Counted from the stretch's first letter, positions 1 to 13,606 are shown. The stretch: DNA of 64,000 nt from Gossypium raimondii (GCF_025698545.1 NC_068569.1:15748001-15812000), one strand, 5' to 3'. The notes: a model not told the origin generated them from the letters alone. Program-made: numbers and translations.

Positions 1-1169
1 AATTGTCTTAATTTACCATTTCAATTAAAACTTTGTATTATTCTTCAATCAGATTTTTATAAATACATTTTCTATATAATTTTTTTACACATGTAGTGTA
101 CCACAATCAAATTATTATTAAAAATTTAATTGAGTTAATGTTACTCGTCAACCGATCCCACCTCAATTATGAAACATTATTAAAAGTATTTATGTATTTT
201 ATATTTTCATAAACCTGAAAAATACGTAGGATTATAAAATTTTACCCTAAAACATCATATTCTTCATCATTTTAACTCTACTCTTGTAACCAAATTTGTT
301 TAATTTTATCACATCTTGTGCCTTAATTTAGTTATTTATTAAGAATTTTTAAAAGAAAGTTATTTATTAAGAAGTTGAATGGAACAGGAAATATATTTAG
401 AAAACAAAAATCGGAGTCACTCAGCGTTATTTGTGTAACACAAATAAATTGGAGGAAAGTACAATTATTAGAGCAGTAATTATATTTTTTAATAATTATA
501 AAAATTATAATTCTCTTGATGTGTTTGATTGATTTTGTGTGATTACATCATAATTTATTATATCATATTTAGTAGTACAAATTATAATTATTAAAGGTAA
601 TCACACAATTACATAATTTATATATATTTTTAAAATATCAATTCCCATATATAAAAATATCAGTTCAATAAAAATTTTCTAAATGAATAACAAAAATTGA
701 AATAAAATCATATGTATACAATTATTAATAAAATAAACATCGACGATTTTTTTTTCTAATTGCTCTAGCATTCTATATTTGTTTGGTTATCCCTCTGTAA
801 CATTTAACATATATTTTTTATCATCTTCTAAATATAAATTTGTATCAATATATCTTTTTTCCGTGTACTCTTCAAAGTATGGATCATCTTAATTCTACTT
901 ACAAATGAAGTTGTTAAGTATACAACATACTAGTACAATACAATCTTATTTTTTATGCTATATTGAGGTGAAGTTGTTAATAAGGAAATCTTTTATTTTT
1001 AGAATAACAAATGTCTTCAACGATATTTTGAAGCTTTGAATGTATTAAATTAAGGATTTCACGAGTTATGCGTGGTGTTTGTGTTTGACTCTATTCTCTC
1101 AAATATAATGTAATTTTGAAGTTTTTTTTTCATCTACAGAAATGTTAAAGAGATGAGTGAATGCAACTA

Positions 1170-1505
1170 GTAGGTATTTGTATTATACAAATTAGATCAA
1201 ATTAGTCCTTATATTATTAAATAAATCAATTTAGTTTTGTACTACCAAAAAATTAAATAATTTAAATTTTAATAGAGTTAACATTTACCGTTTAAAAATG
1301 TCATTTATTGTTTAAAATAGTTATATTTTGTAGGCTTTTTATGGTTTTGTAAATAAAATATTTTGTTTAAAGTTGCATAGTAAATAAAAATAATAATTTT
1401 CATATTATCTTTTAAACAGTAATTATTAAATTTATTTGATTTTTTAATAGTACAAAAATTAAATTAATCTATCTAATAAAAGGGACTAAATTAATTCAAT
1501 ACCTA
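1170..1505. mobile_element. foldback MITE, about 335 bp
   Basis: The left end (TAGGTATT..., then a run containing AAATTAGTCC and TTTTGTACTA) is the inverted complement of the right end (TAGTACAAAAATT, then GGGACTAAATT, ending AATACCTA). The arms match for roughly 90 bases with mismatches. There is no coding capacity. It is a non-autonomous inverted-repeat element. The superfamily is not clear because no clean target duplication was seen. Confidence 0.55.
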
Positions 1506-2195
1506 TAATAGAGAGTCTTAACAAGTACTTTCACCTAGATTGGAATTAGACGATTTCTTGATCTTTTTCTGGGGGTTTTACACTTATATTTCCCAATCTA
1601 GGGTGATAGGCTGATATAGCTATCGAGGGATTTTTTCGTTCAATCATGACCATCAAATTTGACTGAACAAATTAGGACCGCTATATAAAAGCCAATGTTG
1701 AGCCGTGGATAAAGGATCATATGAATGTGGTCCTAATCTAAAGGGTTTTTTTAGAAAAAAGAATAAAACAAAAAAGTAATATGGGTGGACCGTAATCACA
1801 GTTATGTAGACTTGGGCGAGTCGACACCTTAGTCCTAAGACTCCAATGTCATCTACACGTATAATTTGTCTATGGGCTACGTTGGTACAGGTACATCAAT
1901 TTGAGTCCATTTACAAATATGGCCATTACTAATACCGAGAACATGAAGCATAAAACGCCATTGAAAAAAAAATTGTACTCTCCATCAACGATCAAAATAC
2001 AACAATTTAAACTAACAAGGTTATAATGATAAGATACATTAAAGTTTTAAAAATGAACTTGTTAAAAATAATCACAAATCTTAAATATAAACATAAAAAA
2101 TAAAACTAACATGAAAAATATAAAAAGATAAAAATTTTATAATCAATCCGAGGTCTTGTGTAATTTGTCATTTTCATTCGTCAATGATGAGTATC

Positions 2196-2223
2196 ATATA
2201 TATATATATGTGTGTGTGTGTGT
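2196..2223. repeat. (AT)n(GT)n microsatellite
   Basis: An uninterrupted AT run passes directly into a GT run, giving a compound dinucleotide repeat of about 28 bases. Confidence 0.9.
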
Positions 2224-2525
2224 CCCGAAACACTTTTTTAATTTCTTGTTCAGATATTTAGAGAATAGTATATAATACTTATGTCAAACTTTATTTTTAA
2301 GAAGAAAAAAAGAAAGAACACAGCATGTACTAAACGAGTATCGATCACTAGAAGCATTTTTTTGAGTAAGAATGTAAACGGGGAAATTTAAGTACAATGA
2401 ATCTCGTTGATTAAGGGGTTAAGATGAATACGAGGATCCGGCTTTACTACTTCTGCGGCACCAGAACAGAACAAAAATTATTTGCTTCTACGTTCAGTTG
2501 TCGGTCAGGGAACAGTTTTCACTTT

Positions 2526-5500
2526 TCAAGAGGGAAGAATATGAAATTCGTGAGGCATGAAATCTTCACTTGGCCTATAGCATTTGTCTGGGGAATACAA
2601 GCTTAAGTTAGAGACCTGGCTAGTGTAAAGACATGCAAATCTCTCAACCTGCGTCGTGCCAAGCGTAAAGCAAATGATCAGTGACAATAACAAGTACTAA
2701 CGATACAGTAATCTAGGCAGTTTTTTCAGATCCTTCAGAAACTCCATCCAAAGCTAGTGGTACCTGATGAGCAAAGCGAGAGTTCTGATAGCCAGTCTTC
2801 ATGAGTTGCCCCCAGATCTTATGGAACTGTTTCGTAATAAAATAGTCATTGAAAGTATCTTTATTCAAAGGTTGCTTAAGCCTGATAGCCCCCTTAACGT
2901 CTCGAAATAATCTAAGGATGTAGAAAAGTTTCTTCTACCTTTTGGTGATAATCTCCTTGAGCCTGTTGATGAGCGAGACGCACTTGATCCCTTCGCGACT
3001 GTTAAAAAGAGAGAAATGAAAATAAAATCATTAGAAAGCTTCAAATCATCCATCTGGCACTACATAAAACAGATCAAGGTCAAATGGTCTAACCTCCAAT
3101 TCACCCAGACTTGAAATCATATTCTGCTTTTCATCATCACCAAGACTTTCAAATCTAAATAACAAGAATGCAACTCTCTTTGCTCAAAAGAGAATCAATG
3201 GAACCAAACCAAATAATAATAACCAAAAATTACAAAAGCAAAGACGAAAATTCTCCCTTGTACTAAGATTTGATGCGATCAAGTAGAAATTAATAAGAAA
3301 TCAAATCCAGGGTTTCAATATTAATTTGTCATGTCCATTATGTGTGACACGCGGAGAAGGGTAGTGATTCTTATGCATCATTCAAGGGTAGTAATACTGA
3401 TGACATCAGTTTTAATGATAAAATAAGTACATACTTGAGAGACCACTTCAAATGATGAACTCGGTCTTCAACAAGATCACGCTCATTCCTCAACAACCTT
3501 AGTTGCTGCATGAAAGTACATGTATTAGTTGCAAGGAATTAAAATACTATGATAAAACAGGACCGGTAGTAAGAACTCTCATGCTTTACAACTTCTAAAT
3601 GTTTTTTGCAGAATTCCCCTCAAAACTTATTAAACAGTTAGAAGGACCATGAGAAAATATAGATATAGATAATCAAATTACCATCAAGAAAAAAGCAACA
3701 TACAAACTGTTCTTCACTAATGTGTTATTACAACAAATTCTTCCTAATAAATTAGAATTGTACAATAAATTATCCAAACAGTATGATATGAAATTGAAAT
3801 ATCATGATCAATATCTCAGTTTAACATCATATTCAACATGTAAACCCACCTTTCGCGTATCTCTTAATTCCCAAAGCAATTCAACCTCCCTCTCAAGCTC
3901 TGGAACAACAAGCATCGTTCTCCATCCTAATCATTGACAAATTACAGAATTAAAAGCGCCCCATGCACCAAAAGAAATGAGGTTGTTAACATCTTGCGCA
4001 AAAATACATTATTAGCTCATTTTAAGGGAAATGATCATCGTGAAACTATTGATGAGAATTAATGAAGAAATATAGAAAATTCGATGAGACAAGGAATATT
4101 AAGTTCCCAAAAGCACAATGAAATCATGAAAAAGTATTGCATACTTATACAGCAAAAATAAGAACTAATATCGTCTAACTTTTTTATGGCATAAACATTG
4201 CCTTTGATTTGGGATTTTATTGTTCCTATATTCTATTGCTTTTCAAGCGTTGAATATAATTCACTGAATACTTGCAGTCTAGGCAAAAGAAAAAGAAGAA
4301 GAAAAATTAGAGTCATAATTCCATCTAACAGTGCTGCATTAATGCTACAAACCTCTTTATAATCCATAGACCAATATATATTAGAATTGTCTCATTCAGA
4401 TAGGTTCAAAGGTCCAATCTAACAAGATTAAATTAAACAAAACAAGAAATTTAACTTCTACATCAAAAAGGGGAAAGGAGAACAACGATATAAATTCATA
4501 CCGAGAACCTTCTTGCTGCGCAAAATATCTCCATAGATATGATCCCCAACATAGAGAACCTAATAGAAGCATAGAACTAATTAGATTATAAAAGACAACA
4601 GAGTAATTATTATGGAATTCAACAAGCCAAAGATACAATGATCAAAATAGAACAACTTAAGAAGTTAACAAGAATCACCTGTGTACTTGACTCGATAGAA
4701 AGCAACTTATGTAGATGACCAACACTGCCTCCCTGACAAGTTTGAAGAAACTTTAATTGAAATAAAATCCACTATTTTAAATTTTAATAATAGATAATAT
4801 TCAAAATACCTGGAAAACTCGGTATCTTTTGTTTAATCCCTTCGGCAGCATTTTTGGTGAAGTACTTCCCACCTAATATCAAAGTTCTGTTTAAATCATC
4901 AACTGATAATTAGACAGAATGAGGAAAGTATATTTTACCCAACCTGAGGCATAGGAGTGCCATTGTCAGTATTGAGGAGCATTCCAGACTCAGGTTCAAC
5001 CTCAAAAATATTGGCACGATTGTCTTCAAGGAAGAAGCCAGGTTTTGCGCTGCATGAATACTTTCATTTTCAGCACGAGAAATCAAAGTATAGAACAGAT
5101 AACATGTACCATAGATATTAAATAAAACCAAAGAGTAACTCTAGGGTCATGTTAAACTAGGTTGAAATGAATTCACAACCAAATGATGAAAGGTCAAAAA
5201 GCACCAACATTTAGAATCAATAATATGAAATAAAAGAGCATGCCTGCCAGTGATGACAACATCAAAATATTGGAGCCAATCAAACTTGCATGTAATACCA
5301 CCTTCCAACTTATGCGATGCACAGAGAAAATTCATTACAATATTTGTGTAGTCCCATAAACTGCAAGAGATTCAATCAAGTATCAAATGATTGTTCTGCA
5401 CAACCTTTTAGAAATGGAAGTCAGAGAGGCAAAAAAGAAAGCCTTGAGAATCATAAGTGTGAAAGCAAAACCATTGGTAGGATAGGTATAAAATGTTACT

Positions 5501-7268
5501 TTTCCAACTTACGGAAATTTTATTAGGAAAAAAAAAAAAGAGGACAAGAAAAATTGAATTGAATCCCATATTACCTTTGCCTAAACAATTAGAATCTAAA
5601 ATCACCAAGGAAATATACCTATTTGTCACCAAGAAAGTTAAACGGCCAGAATTCCTCAGCATTTTGAGCATAGGTACTATAGAAGTGTCCTCATTGATAT
5701 ACCTTGAAAAAGAAGGAAAAAAACTACATGAAAACCACTTCAAGATGCACTATAAGAATATCTTCACACAAAGATCAAATTTTCCCATGTGAATTTAAAT
5801 GGAAATTCAGAACCATTCTTAAACTTAGTGGTAATCTAAATAATAAAATAATGCCTCTTTTCAACTTACCTTTTAGGATCCTTTGCAACCACTTGCTTTA
5901 AGGTTCCATCCCGATGGCACAAATCAACTGCAGCCCGTACATCTTTGTACATGCGAGGGTAACTGAAAGAACCGTTTATAGCAGGCATTGGTTAATATAC
6001 AGAACCTGATAAAAGGAATTAAGATCTAAATACTTAGTAATTCCAAGTATATTTAATAGTTCAGCACACAATAGACTTTGTTCATTAAATTCAAGTTCAG
6101 AAACTACATAGGTAAACTTGGATCACATCTAATTTCCAACCACGATGTACTGTTTTCAAGCTTGATATGATCTTAAATGCCTCTACCAGCATGGACTACT
6201 CATTGCACTGATGGGACTAAATGGCCTATTGATCATAACCAAAAAAAAAGAAAAAAAGAAAAGAGAAAATTAATTTCTTACTCAGCACCCTCTGGAACTT
6301 TTCCAGGATTATTGTCCCTCAAATCAACAAGTTGAGCAAACAAGTACGCTTCAGCTAGTGAAAATAGTGTATCAATAAGGGCATAATCTGGCTCATCAAA
6401 GGAATCCCGTATGAATGTATTTCCGTAGGTGCCAACTTTATCTTCCTTGGACAACTCTCTGAATCCATGGTATGCTACTTTCACATATTTATGTCGATCC
6501 ATCTATAAAAGGCACAACCATGAATACAAATCATATTCAAGCAAAGTAGATGAGAGAGAGAGATAAATATTCCATTAACTTGGCTATGTAGAAACTACAG
6601 CAGAAATAAATGGATCGACCTTTAAAATGTTGCCTCTCTTTTTGTCAAGAACCAAACCTCTAACCATGTATTTCCAATCAAAAGTCCACTCTAGTAACTG
6701 CATTAAATTTTGTCCTTATCAGCATGCTTGCACATACCACTCAAACTTAGGAAAATTTTTCTTGGCTGATGTAAAATATGTAGAAAGTTGACAAACCTCT
6801 TGAGGATAGCCCAAATCATACACCAATTTTCTTACTGTGCCTTCATATGCAAGGGACTCAAACGTCTCAGGCTTGTATTGTGCTAGGGTATAATCCATAT
6901 CAAATCCAATAGCAACAATATTCCTCATATTCAATGATCTGTTGCAGAAAATTTGTTTTCCTATATCAATTGGAGGTCCACCTTCAAGAGATGACCATAT
7001 ATGTGGTTTCTCACCACCAAGAGATTGTAATGCTTTGTCACCTAACATAGTCCTGTCACTATGGTCCATTGAGTAGAAACAGTGCGGCTGTTTAGCCCCT
7101 GGATAGATTAGCAGGGAGAAAACCGGATTAGCATTAATGTTAATTATAGAGTCCAACCCGTAACATGAAGCAGTCCTCATGTCCCAGAGGAATAAATTTA
7201 CTCCAAGTGCTATGAGTAGAATGAGCATTGCTCTGCTTTATGTTGAAAATCATTTTAGATGACATCAT
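2526..7268 (-). CDS. HAD-superfamily 5'-nucleotidase (subfamily IG), 17 coding exons
   Basis: Predicted to dephosphorylate nucleoside monophosphates, as in the cytosolic purine 5'-nucleotidase family. Coding exons in gene order: 7158-7268, 6797-7087, 6620-6697, 6282-6502, 5870-5962, 5619-5702, 5244-5360, 4944-5049, 4810-4872, 4679-4732, 4502-4559, 3850-3926, 3435-3505, 3094-3154, 2939-2998, 2764-2874, 2526-2648. They join in one frame of 592 codons plus stop. HAD motif I is GFDMDYTLAQY (near 6900), motif II ends LVTNS across an exon join, and motif III/IV is VLYVGDHIYGD (near 4530). The exon-7 donor is GC, not GT. The start at 7268 is chosen because a 5'UTR exon ending at 7818 splices to 7294 and the frame upstream hits a stop. 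The N-terminus (MMSSKMIFNIKQ) could be an organelle signal, which is uncertain. If the last intron were retained, a short alternative tail would end near 2715. Confidence 0.93.
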
Positions 7269-7294
7269 ACGGGATTGGTCAGGTTCATGTGAGA

Positions 7295-7930
7295 CTGCAA
7301 GTTTTAGAACATAGAAACCAAATGGATGACATATATTAACTTGTTCCACACGACATCATGCATTGTTCCTAATAAATTAGTATAAATTCCAAGTATCCGG
7401 TACTTCAATTTTTTTTTTCTTTCTGAAAACTCAATTTCATTAAGTAGCTATAGCAAATTTCAGAACATCTGCTATTTCCATCAAATTAAAGAAGTTGCTA
7501 ATAAATAAAAATAAACAGTGAGGTTTCCTATAGACGACTAGACAGAAACTTGACAGCTTACTTCAGAAGCCAAATAAAAATTATCACGTAGTGAACCACG
7601 TTAATTTCTGAAACAAAGAATCTTTGAACATATGCTCCAAGTAACACCTAAATCTCCAATTTATCAATCAAAACTAACAAAAGTCACGAAACAAACAATT
7701 TCCCCAAGCTCAACCACAACCAAAAAAGGAAAATTAGCTTCCAAATGCAACATGCAAATAGCAGGTGAGAGAAAACAAACAAACAAACAAATAAAGATTA
7801 AAACAGTAACTGGTAACCTGCAGCGCTGATAGCTTTTAACTTTGGCGGGAAACCCAGAGAAGAAGCGAAGAAACCGGGAAGAAGAAAGGGGGAGGAAAGT
7901 CACGGGAGCGGGAAAAGGCAATTGGTATTT
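7295..7930 (-). other. 5'UTR exon and intron of the 5'-nucleotidase gene
   Basis: On the minus strand a GC-rich leader ends CTGCAG at 7818, followed by GT. A matching acceptor (CTTGCAG) precedes 7294. Joining them puts a stop ahead of the ATG at 7268, so I read 7818 to about 7930 as an untranslated first exon. The transcription start was not located. Confidence 0.55.
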
Positions 7931-8850
7931 TGGGAATTCGCAAGGTGGATTTAAACAGACATCTCAAGAACGAGTGGAAGTGATAAAAACAGTGAAATTA
8001 ATTTCGATGCTTTAACAAGAAAAGAAAAAAAAGAAAAGGGGAATGTACAGTTACTAGTTGACAAAGGAAGTTGCAACTGAAACAAAACAACGAGCCAAAC
8101 AATTGAAGTGAGCTAATTCCTTTGTTTGCTTCAAGAGAAAGGAAAACAAAAGAATGATTATTTATTCTAGTATGGAATTTGCCATCAGAACTGGATTCAT
8201 TTTTATTCATCCATGGTGGATGGTGAATGGAATATGGTAAAAAATAGCGAGGGAAGATGCGGGAGGGGAAATTAATATGCCTGATTTCAGTTCTTAGCCT
8301 CACTCCACCCCGCAGAAAACGAAACACTGTACGAAAACATTCAGGCACACAAATTAGTTAGTGAAGATGGAGTGACACGTGGCGTCACTATAAAACAAAA
8401 CTTGGATAATGTCTTTACGGTGGATTATAGATTTCTTTTCTCCAGATTACTGGCCCCGGAAGCCTTAATTCTATACTTAATTAAAATAATAAATTATTGG
8501 AAACTAACACACTAAATTACTAGTAAATTAAATTTAGGTTTTGATGATTCAATTTTAAAAACTTATAAAATGATTATTAAACTTTTTAGAAGTTTTTATT
8601 TAATGCATGAACTATTCGAAAGTTTTCATTTATGTTACTGGACCATTAAAAAAATTTATTTAAAAAAAAAAGTTTGGCTAGCGAGCTTTAAATGACGATT
8701 CGACAATCGATATTCTGGATTAGTACCAACCAAAGAACATACCATAGATTCAAATCAATCTGATGGTTAGTGTTGAAGATATTACAAGAAAATTATTTGG
8801 ATTTTAGTTTGCAGATTTGTGACGTTCGAACTATTTCATAAAAAAATTAT
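7931..8850. other. upstream region of the 5'-nucleotidase gene
   Basis: No gene is supported. The part near 8000-8400 is moderately GC-richer and probably contains the minus-strand promoter. From about 8470 the sequence is repeat-like, and its 8530-8630 stretch resembles, inverted, 21060-21165 on the far side of the transposon stack. Confidence 0.45.
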
Positions 8851-8857
8851 GGTAAAC

Positions 8858-11351
8858 TGTAACACCTCTAACCCGTATCTGTCGTCAGAACAGGGTTACA
8901 TAATATTACAGGACAACGGAATAGTAAATCATTCAAATCATACTTTAATACAAATATAATCAAATTGCTTGGACCTTAAGAAACTCAAATACTAACCAAA
9001 ATATAAAATCAAAATGACATTAATCGAGTCAAAAACACATCAAAACTAACCTAAATATGTGTCTAACTAATGTACCCTCATTGGTACCACAATTATATAC
9101 AATTTAATCTCAAAAAACACATTAATGTCAAAAACACATCAAAACCAACCTAATATGTGCCGAACCAATGTACCCTCATTGGTACCACAATTATATACAA
9201 TTTAATCTCAAAATACACATTAATTCAATTCATCAACTTAATCAAGCAATACAAAATCAAAATACCTAACAAAGTTACCACAACCACAACAAATCAAATA
9301 TATGTAAGCCACACATACTAGCATAATAACTATACCTCATTCTCATACCCTTTGCAAATTGGTTATTTGCACAAAATATCATTTATAACATTTACATAAG
9401 CCAAACATTAACCAAAATAGCACAAGAGCCTATACATGCCATACAATCCGAATTTAACATTTCAAAAACTACCGAGATAAATTGGATAGTATGACTTGAG
9501 TGCCGATCTGATCGTCCAACCTTTCAAAAATCCACAATGACATTAAATAACACAAGTAAGCTTAATGAAACTTAGTAAGTTTGACGAGATAAACAAAAAT
9601 CTTACCGAGCTAACTATAATAAATCAAATAAAAAAATCATCCATGATAACTCCCTGTCATTCACAACTTCAATCGATAAATACCTTTGTATTCAAATCAA
9701 TACAAAAATAAATAACATGTTTTTCAAATTCATTAAATAAATCACTTTATTGAGATTTTTCCATTCAAAGAACGACTTACGGATAAGAGTACATCGTCAA
9801 CAGAAGCTCATAAGAACTGGTCCTCCCGAATACGCCAACAAAAGCTCAAAAGCTAAACAGAAGCTCGTAAGAGCTAATCCACACAATCACGCCAACACAG
9901 AAAGTAAAACACGAGAGTTCGCAACAAATGCTAAACCCCAATTTATTTAGGTAAAATGATGATATCTCCCTCCAATACCATCTCCACTCCAAACCCCCGT
10001 CATACACCAAATCACGAATATACTCAAATTTCGCGTTCAATTCAAACCAAATATTCAGTTCAATATTATAATTCAAACAATAATTCATTTCCAACAATAG
10101 AATATATGCATAGTACCAATCATCAATTTATACAAATGTTGAATTTTAACCGTACGAACTTACTTGGACTGAATTATAGTAATTGCATGAAGTTTAGGGA
10201 CTATTCCGCTATTTTTTCTTTTCTACGAGTATCTACGGGATCTTAATCTAAAATATAAAATTATCCATTTATTAGCATATATTTCATTTCCAATCAATTT
10301 TACAATTAATACCCTTTTATTTTTTGAATTTATCCAATTACCCTAAACTTTTACAATTTTTGCAATTTAATCCCTTAATTAGTTAATCTATCAAATTAAC
10401 TACTTTTCTCAAATTAATAATTTATCAAAATATTCTAGGCCCTCATACAGCTCCTAATAAACTTAAAATTCACTATCAAACCCTAATATTTTGACATTTT
10501 CACAATTTAATCCTAAAATCAATATTTAACAAAAATCACTTTACAAAATCATCACACAACACAATCAAAGATCCAAATCCATGTTATTCATCAAAAACAT
10601 CTGATAATTATCAATGGAAACTTCCAAAAATTTTAACAGAATTAGAAACGAAGGTACGGGTTAGCTGGACCTAGTTGCAACAATATCAAAAACATATAAA
10701 TTACAAGAAACGGGTAAGAATTGAACTCACATGGAAGCTCCTATGCTCAACCTATTCTCCAAGCTATTTTTATGGTGTTTCGGCAGTGAAAAAATAAGAA
10801 AATGAAGAAGAAAACCTATTTCTTCTTACTTAATTTTGTTTTAATTTTAACTAAATTACAAGTTTGCCATTATAATTTAATTATTTTGCCCTTATCCATC
10901 AATTTTCCATCCCACTATATTATTTAGGGCTTAATTATCACTTAAGTCATTCCTCAATTAATAATTACACCATTTCATCAACTAATTGCTATAATTAGCT
11001 AGTTTTGCATATTTTTCAATTTAGTCCTTTTTAATTAATTAACTATCGAAACGTTAAAATTTTTCAATGAAACTTTAATACCACCTTAATGACACTCCAT
11101 AAATATTTATAAAAATATTTATGGCTCAGTTTATAGAAACGAGGTCCCAATACCTCACTTTCTAAAACCACTTGACCTCAGGTTCTTACCACTTGAACCT
11201 AATAAATCGTTATAAAATACCGAATCAAAAATATTTTTAAAACCATATTTGACTCGTAAATATTAAATAATAATATTTACGAACTTATTCGCCAGATTTA
11301 GTGGCCTCAAAACCACTGTTTCCGATACCACTGAAAAATCAGACTGTTACA
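8858..11351 (-). repeat. 3' LTR of the gypsy element (2494 bp)
   Basis: Starts on the plus strand with TGTAACACCTCTAACC and ends CTGTTACA. It aligns with 16180-19433 along most of its length. It carries a roughly 99-bp tandem duplication (9030-9128 and 9129-9226, each beginning CAAAAACACATCAAAAC) and an extra block of about 65 bp near 9800-9870. Neither is present in the other LTR. Confidence 0.93.
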
Positions 11352-11365
11352 ACTCTCCCCCTTAA
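11352..11365 (-). other. polypurine tract of the gypsy element
   Basis: Directly inside the 3' LTR the minus strand reads AAGGGGGAGAGT, a typical plus-strand primer tract for retrotransposon DNA synthesis. Its position confirms that the element runs on the minus strand. Confidence 0.85.
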
Positions 11366-11763
11366 GAAATTTCGTCCTTGAAATTGTTACCTGAAAATAG
11401 ATTCGGATATTGTAATCTCTTTGATTCTTCGGTTTCGCAGGTAGGTTCTTCTGAATCATGACGATGCCATAAGACTTTTACTAATGGTACTCGTTTATTT
11501 CGTAGTTCCTTGATTTTTCGAGCTTAAATTCTTACCGGTTCTTCCGAATACGTTAAGTTTAGCTGAAGCTCAATCTCACTATGAGGAATCACATGCGAAG
11601 GATCAGATTTGTACCGTCTTAGCATTGAAACATGAAACACATTATGAATTTTCTCGAGTTTAGAGGGCAAGGCTAATCTATAAGCTACAGGGTCGATTCT
11701 TTTAACAATTTCATACAGTCCAATAAATCTCAGACTTAGTGTTCCTTTTCTATCGAACCGCAA
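11366..11763 (-). pseudogene. gypsy integrase C-terminus and chromodomain-like tail (broken)
   Basis: The minus-strand frame reads GLYEIVKRIDPVAYRLALP and then KIHNVFHVSMLRRY, the usual C-terminal domain of plant gypsy integrases. After an in-frame stop the same frame continues with VKVLWHRHDSEEPTCE and QYPNLF, which resembles the short chromodomain of Tekay-type elements. The Trp expected after EEPT is Cys here. Confidence 0.75.
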
Positions 11764-11786
11764 TATTTTCTTCCACAGAGAGACTT

Positions 11787-12650
11787 TTAAGAATACTCAA
11801 TCACCAACAGAAAATCTATATCTTTTCTTTTTAGATTCGCGTACGATTTATGATGATCAAATGCAGCTTTCAAACAATCTGGAATAATTCTAACTTTGTC
11901 TTCAGTTTCTCGGATCAAATCAATTCCCACCATTTTTGATTCACTTAATTTAGACCAATACAACGGTGTTTTACACTTCCTCCTATAAAGAGCTTCAAAC
12001 GGTGCCATTTTTATACTGGATTGATAACTGCTATTATATGCGAATTCAGCTAACGGTAGATACTTTTCCTAGTTATCTTCAAATTCGAGTATACAACATC
12101 TCAACATATCTTTCAGAATCTGAATCACTCGTTCTAATTGTCCATCAGTCTGAGCATGAAATGTTGTGCTGAAATTAGGCTTTGCGCTTTGAGCCTCATG
12201 AAGTTTGCTCCCAAATCTCGATGTAGATCTCTGATCTCGATTTGAAATAATGGATGTCGGAACTCCGTGTAATCTCAAAATCTCAGATACATATAGTTCC
12301 GCTAATCTCTCAAGTGTAAAGCATGTTCTAATTGGAATAAAATGTGCCGATTTAGTCAATCTGTCAACAATCACCCAGATCGAACATTTCTTTCTCGGAG
12401 TTACAGGTAAGCCAGATACGAAATCCATCGTGACTCGCTCCCACTTTTATTCAAGAATCATAACAGGTTGTAGTAAACTCAACGATGCCTGATGTTCTGC
12501 TTTCACCTGCTGACAAATCAAACATTTAGGTACAAATTCACAAATTTCTCGTTTCATACCTAGCCACCAATACATCTGTTTTAAATCACAATACATCTTC
12601 GTGCTACCCAGATGAATAGAGTACGTACTATTGTGAGCTTCATTTTTCAT
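11787..12650 (-). pseudogene. gypsy integrase core (broken)
   Basis: The zinc-binding half includes CLICQQVKAEHQ. The core starts MDFVSGLP, continues VDRLTKSAHF (first catalytic Asp) and ISNRDQR (second Asp region), and then has QTDGQLERVIQ with the catalytic Glu. An in-frame stop follows FEDN near 12069, before the next integrase block at 11787-12008 (MAPFEALYRRKCKTPLYW). These motifs are typical of plant Ty3/gypsy integrase. Confidence 0.85.
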
Positions 12651-12975
12651 TTTTCAAATTTAAATTACTCAGAACGCAAATTCTATCACGATAACGAAGT
12701 GTACCACTATCATCAACACTGTACTCTGAACTTAAATTATTCTAAACCATCTGTCGTTTCAACATCAACTTCGGATCATCATCTTGCAATTCTAAAATTC
12801 GTTGTAGAAATAGGGGTTTCGTTCTCAACTCCGTAAATACAGAACCATCTTCATTAATAGCTAAATAAGCGTTCAACGCTCGAAATGCAAACAATGACGA
12901 CTTTCGACTAAGCGCATCTGCAACTACATTAGCTTTTCTTGGATGGTAATCAATAATCAGATCGTAATCTTTCAG

Positions 12976-13606
12976 TTATTCTAACCATCGTCTCTGTCTC
13001 AAATTCAATTCTTTCTGAGTCATCAAATACTTTAAGCTTTTGTGATCTGTAAACACGTGACATTTCTCGCCGTATAAATAATGTCTCCAAATCTTCAAAG
13101 CGAATACAATCGCGGCCAACTCAAGATCAGATGTAGAATAAATCTTCTCATGCGACTTTAATTGTCGAGAAGCATAGGCTACTACCTTTCCTGACTGTAT
13201 CAGTACACAACCCAAACCATTGAGAGACGCATCACTATAAAACAACATACGCTACTCCAGGTTCTGGCTGAGTCAAAACTGGGGCTTCCGTCGACATTTC
13301 TTTCAGCTGATCAAAACTCTGTTGGCACTTATCGGACCAAAGAAACTCATCATTTTTCTATAATAATCTGGTTATCAGCGAAGCAGTAATCGAAATTTTT
13401 TTAACAAAATGTCGATAGTAACCTGCTAAACCCAGAAAACTTCGCACTTCTAAAACATTTTTCAGAATTTTCCAATTTATCACAACAGAAACTTTACTCG
13501 GATCAACTCGAATCCCGTTAGCTAATACTATGTGACCAAAAAATCCAACCTCACGAAGCCAGAATTCATATTTACTAAATTTTGTGCACAATTGTTTTTC
13601 TCTCAA
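12976..13606 (-). pseudogene. gypsy RNase H and reverse transcriptase thumb (broken)
   Basis: 13358-13606 encodes the connection region ([12 protein letters not shown]). 12976-13248 encodes RNase H, with [14 protein letters not shown] (catalytic Asp), [14 protein letters not shown] and [10 protein letters not shown]. Stops and a frameshift separate the two parts. Confidence 0.88.

Larger units (their letters stand above)
1..2525. other. AT-rich intergenic DNA with repeats
   Basis: No gene could be supported here. The stretch is strongly AT-rich, with many short stops in all frames. It holds a foldback element near 1170-1505 and an AT/TG microsatellite at 2196-2223, both listed separately. 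The last few hundred bases lie downstream of the minus-strand 5'-nucleotidase gene and probably include its 3' untranslated region. Confidence 0.6.

Noticed and set aside
5408-5792. Overlapping open frames on both strands within the 5'-nucleotidase region
   Set aside because: They span real exon-intron boundaries of the nucleotidase gene. Only 5619-5702 is coding, and the rest is intron read-through.
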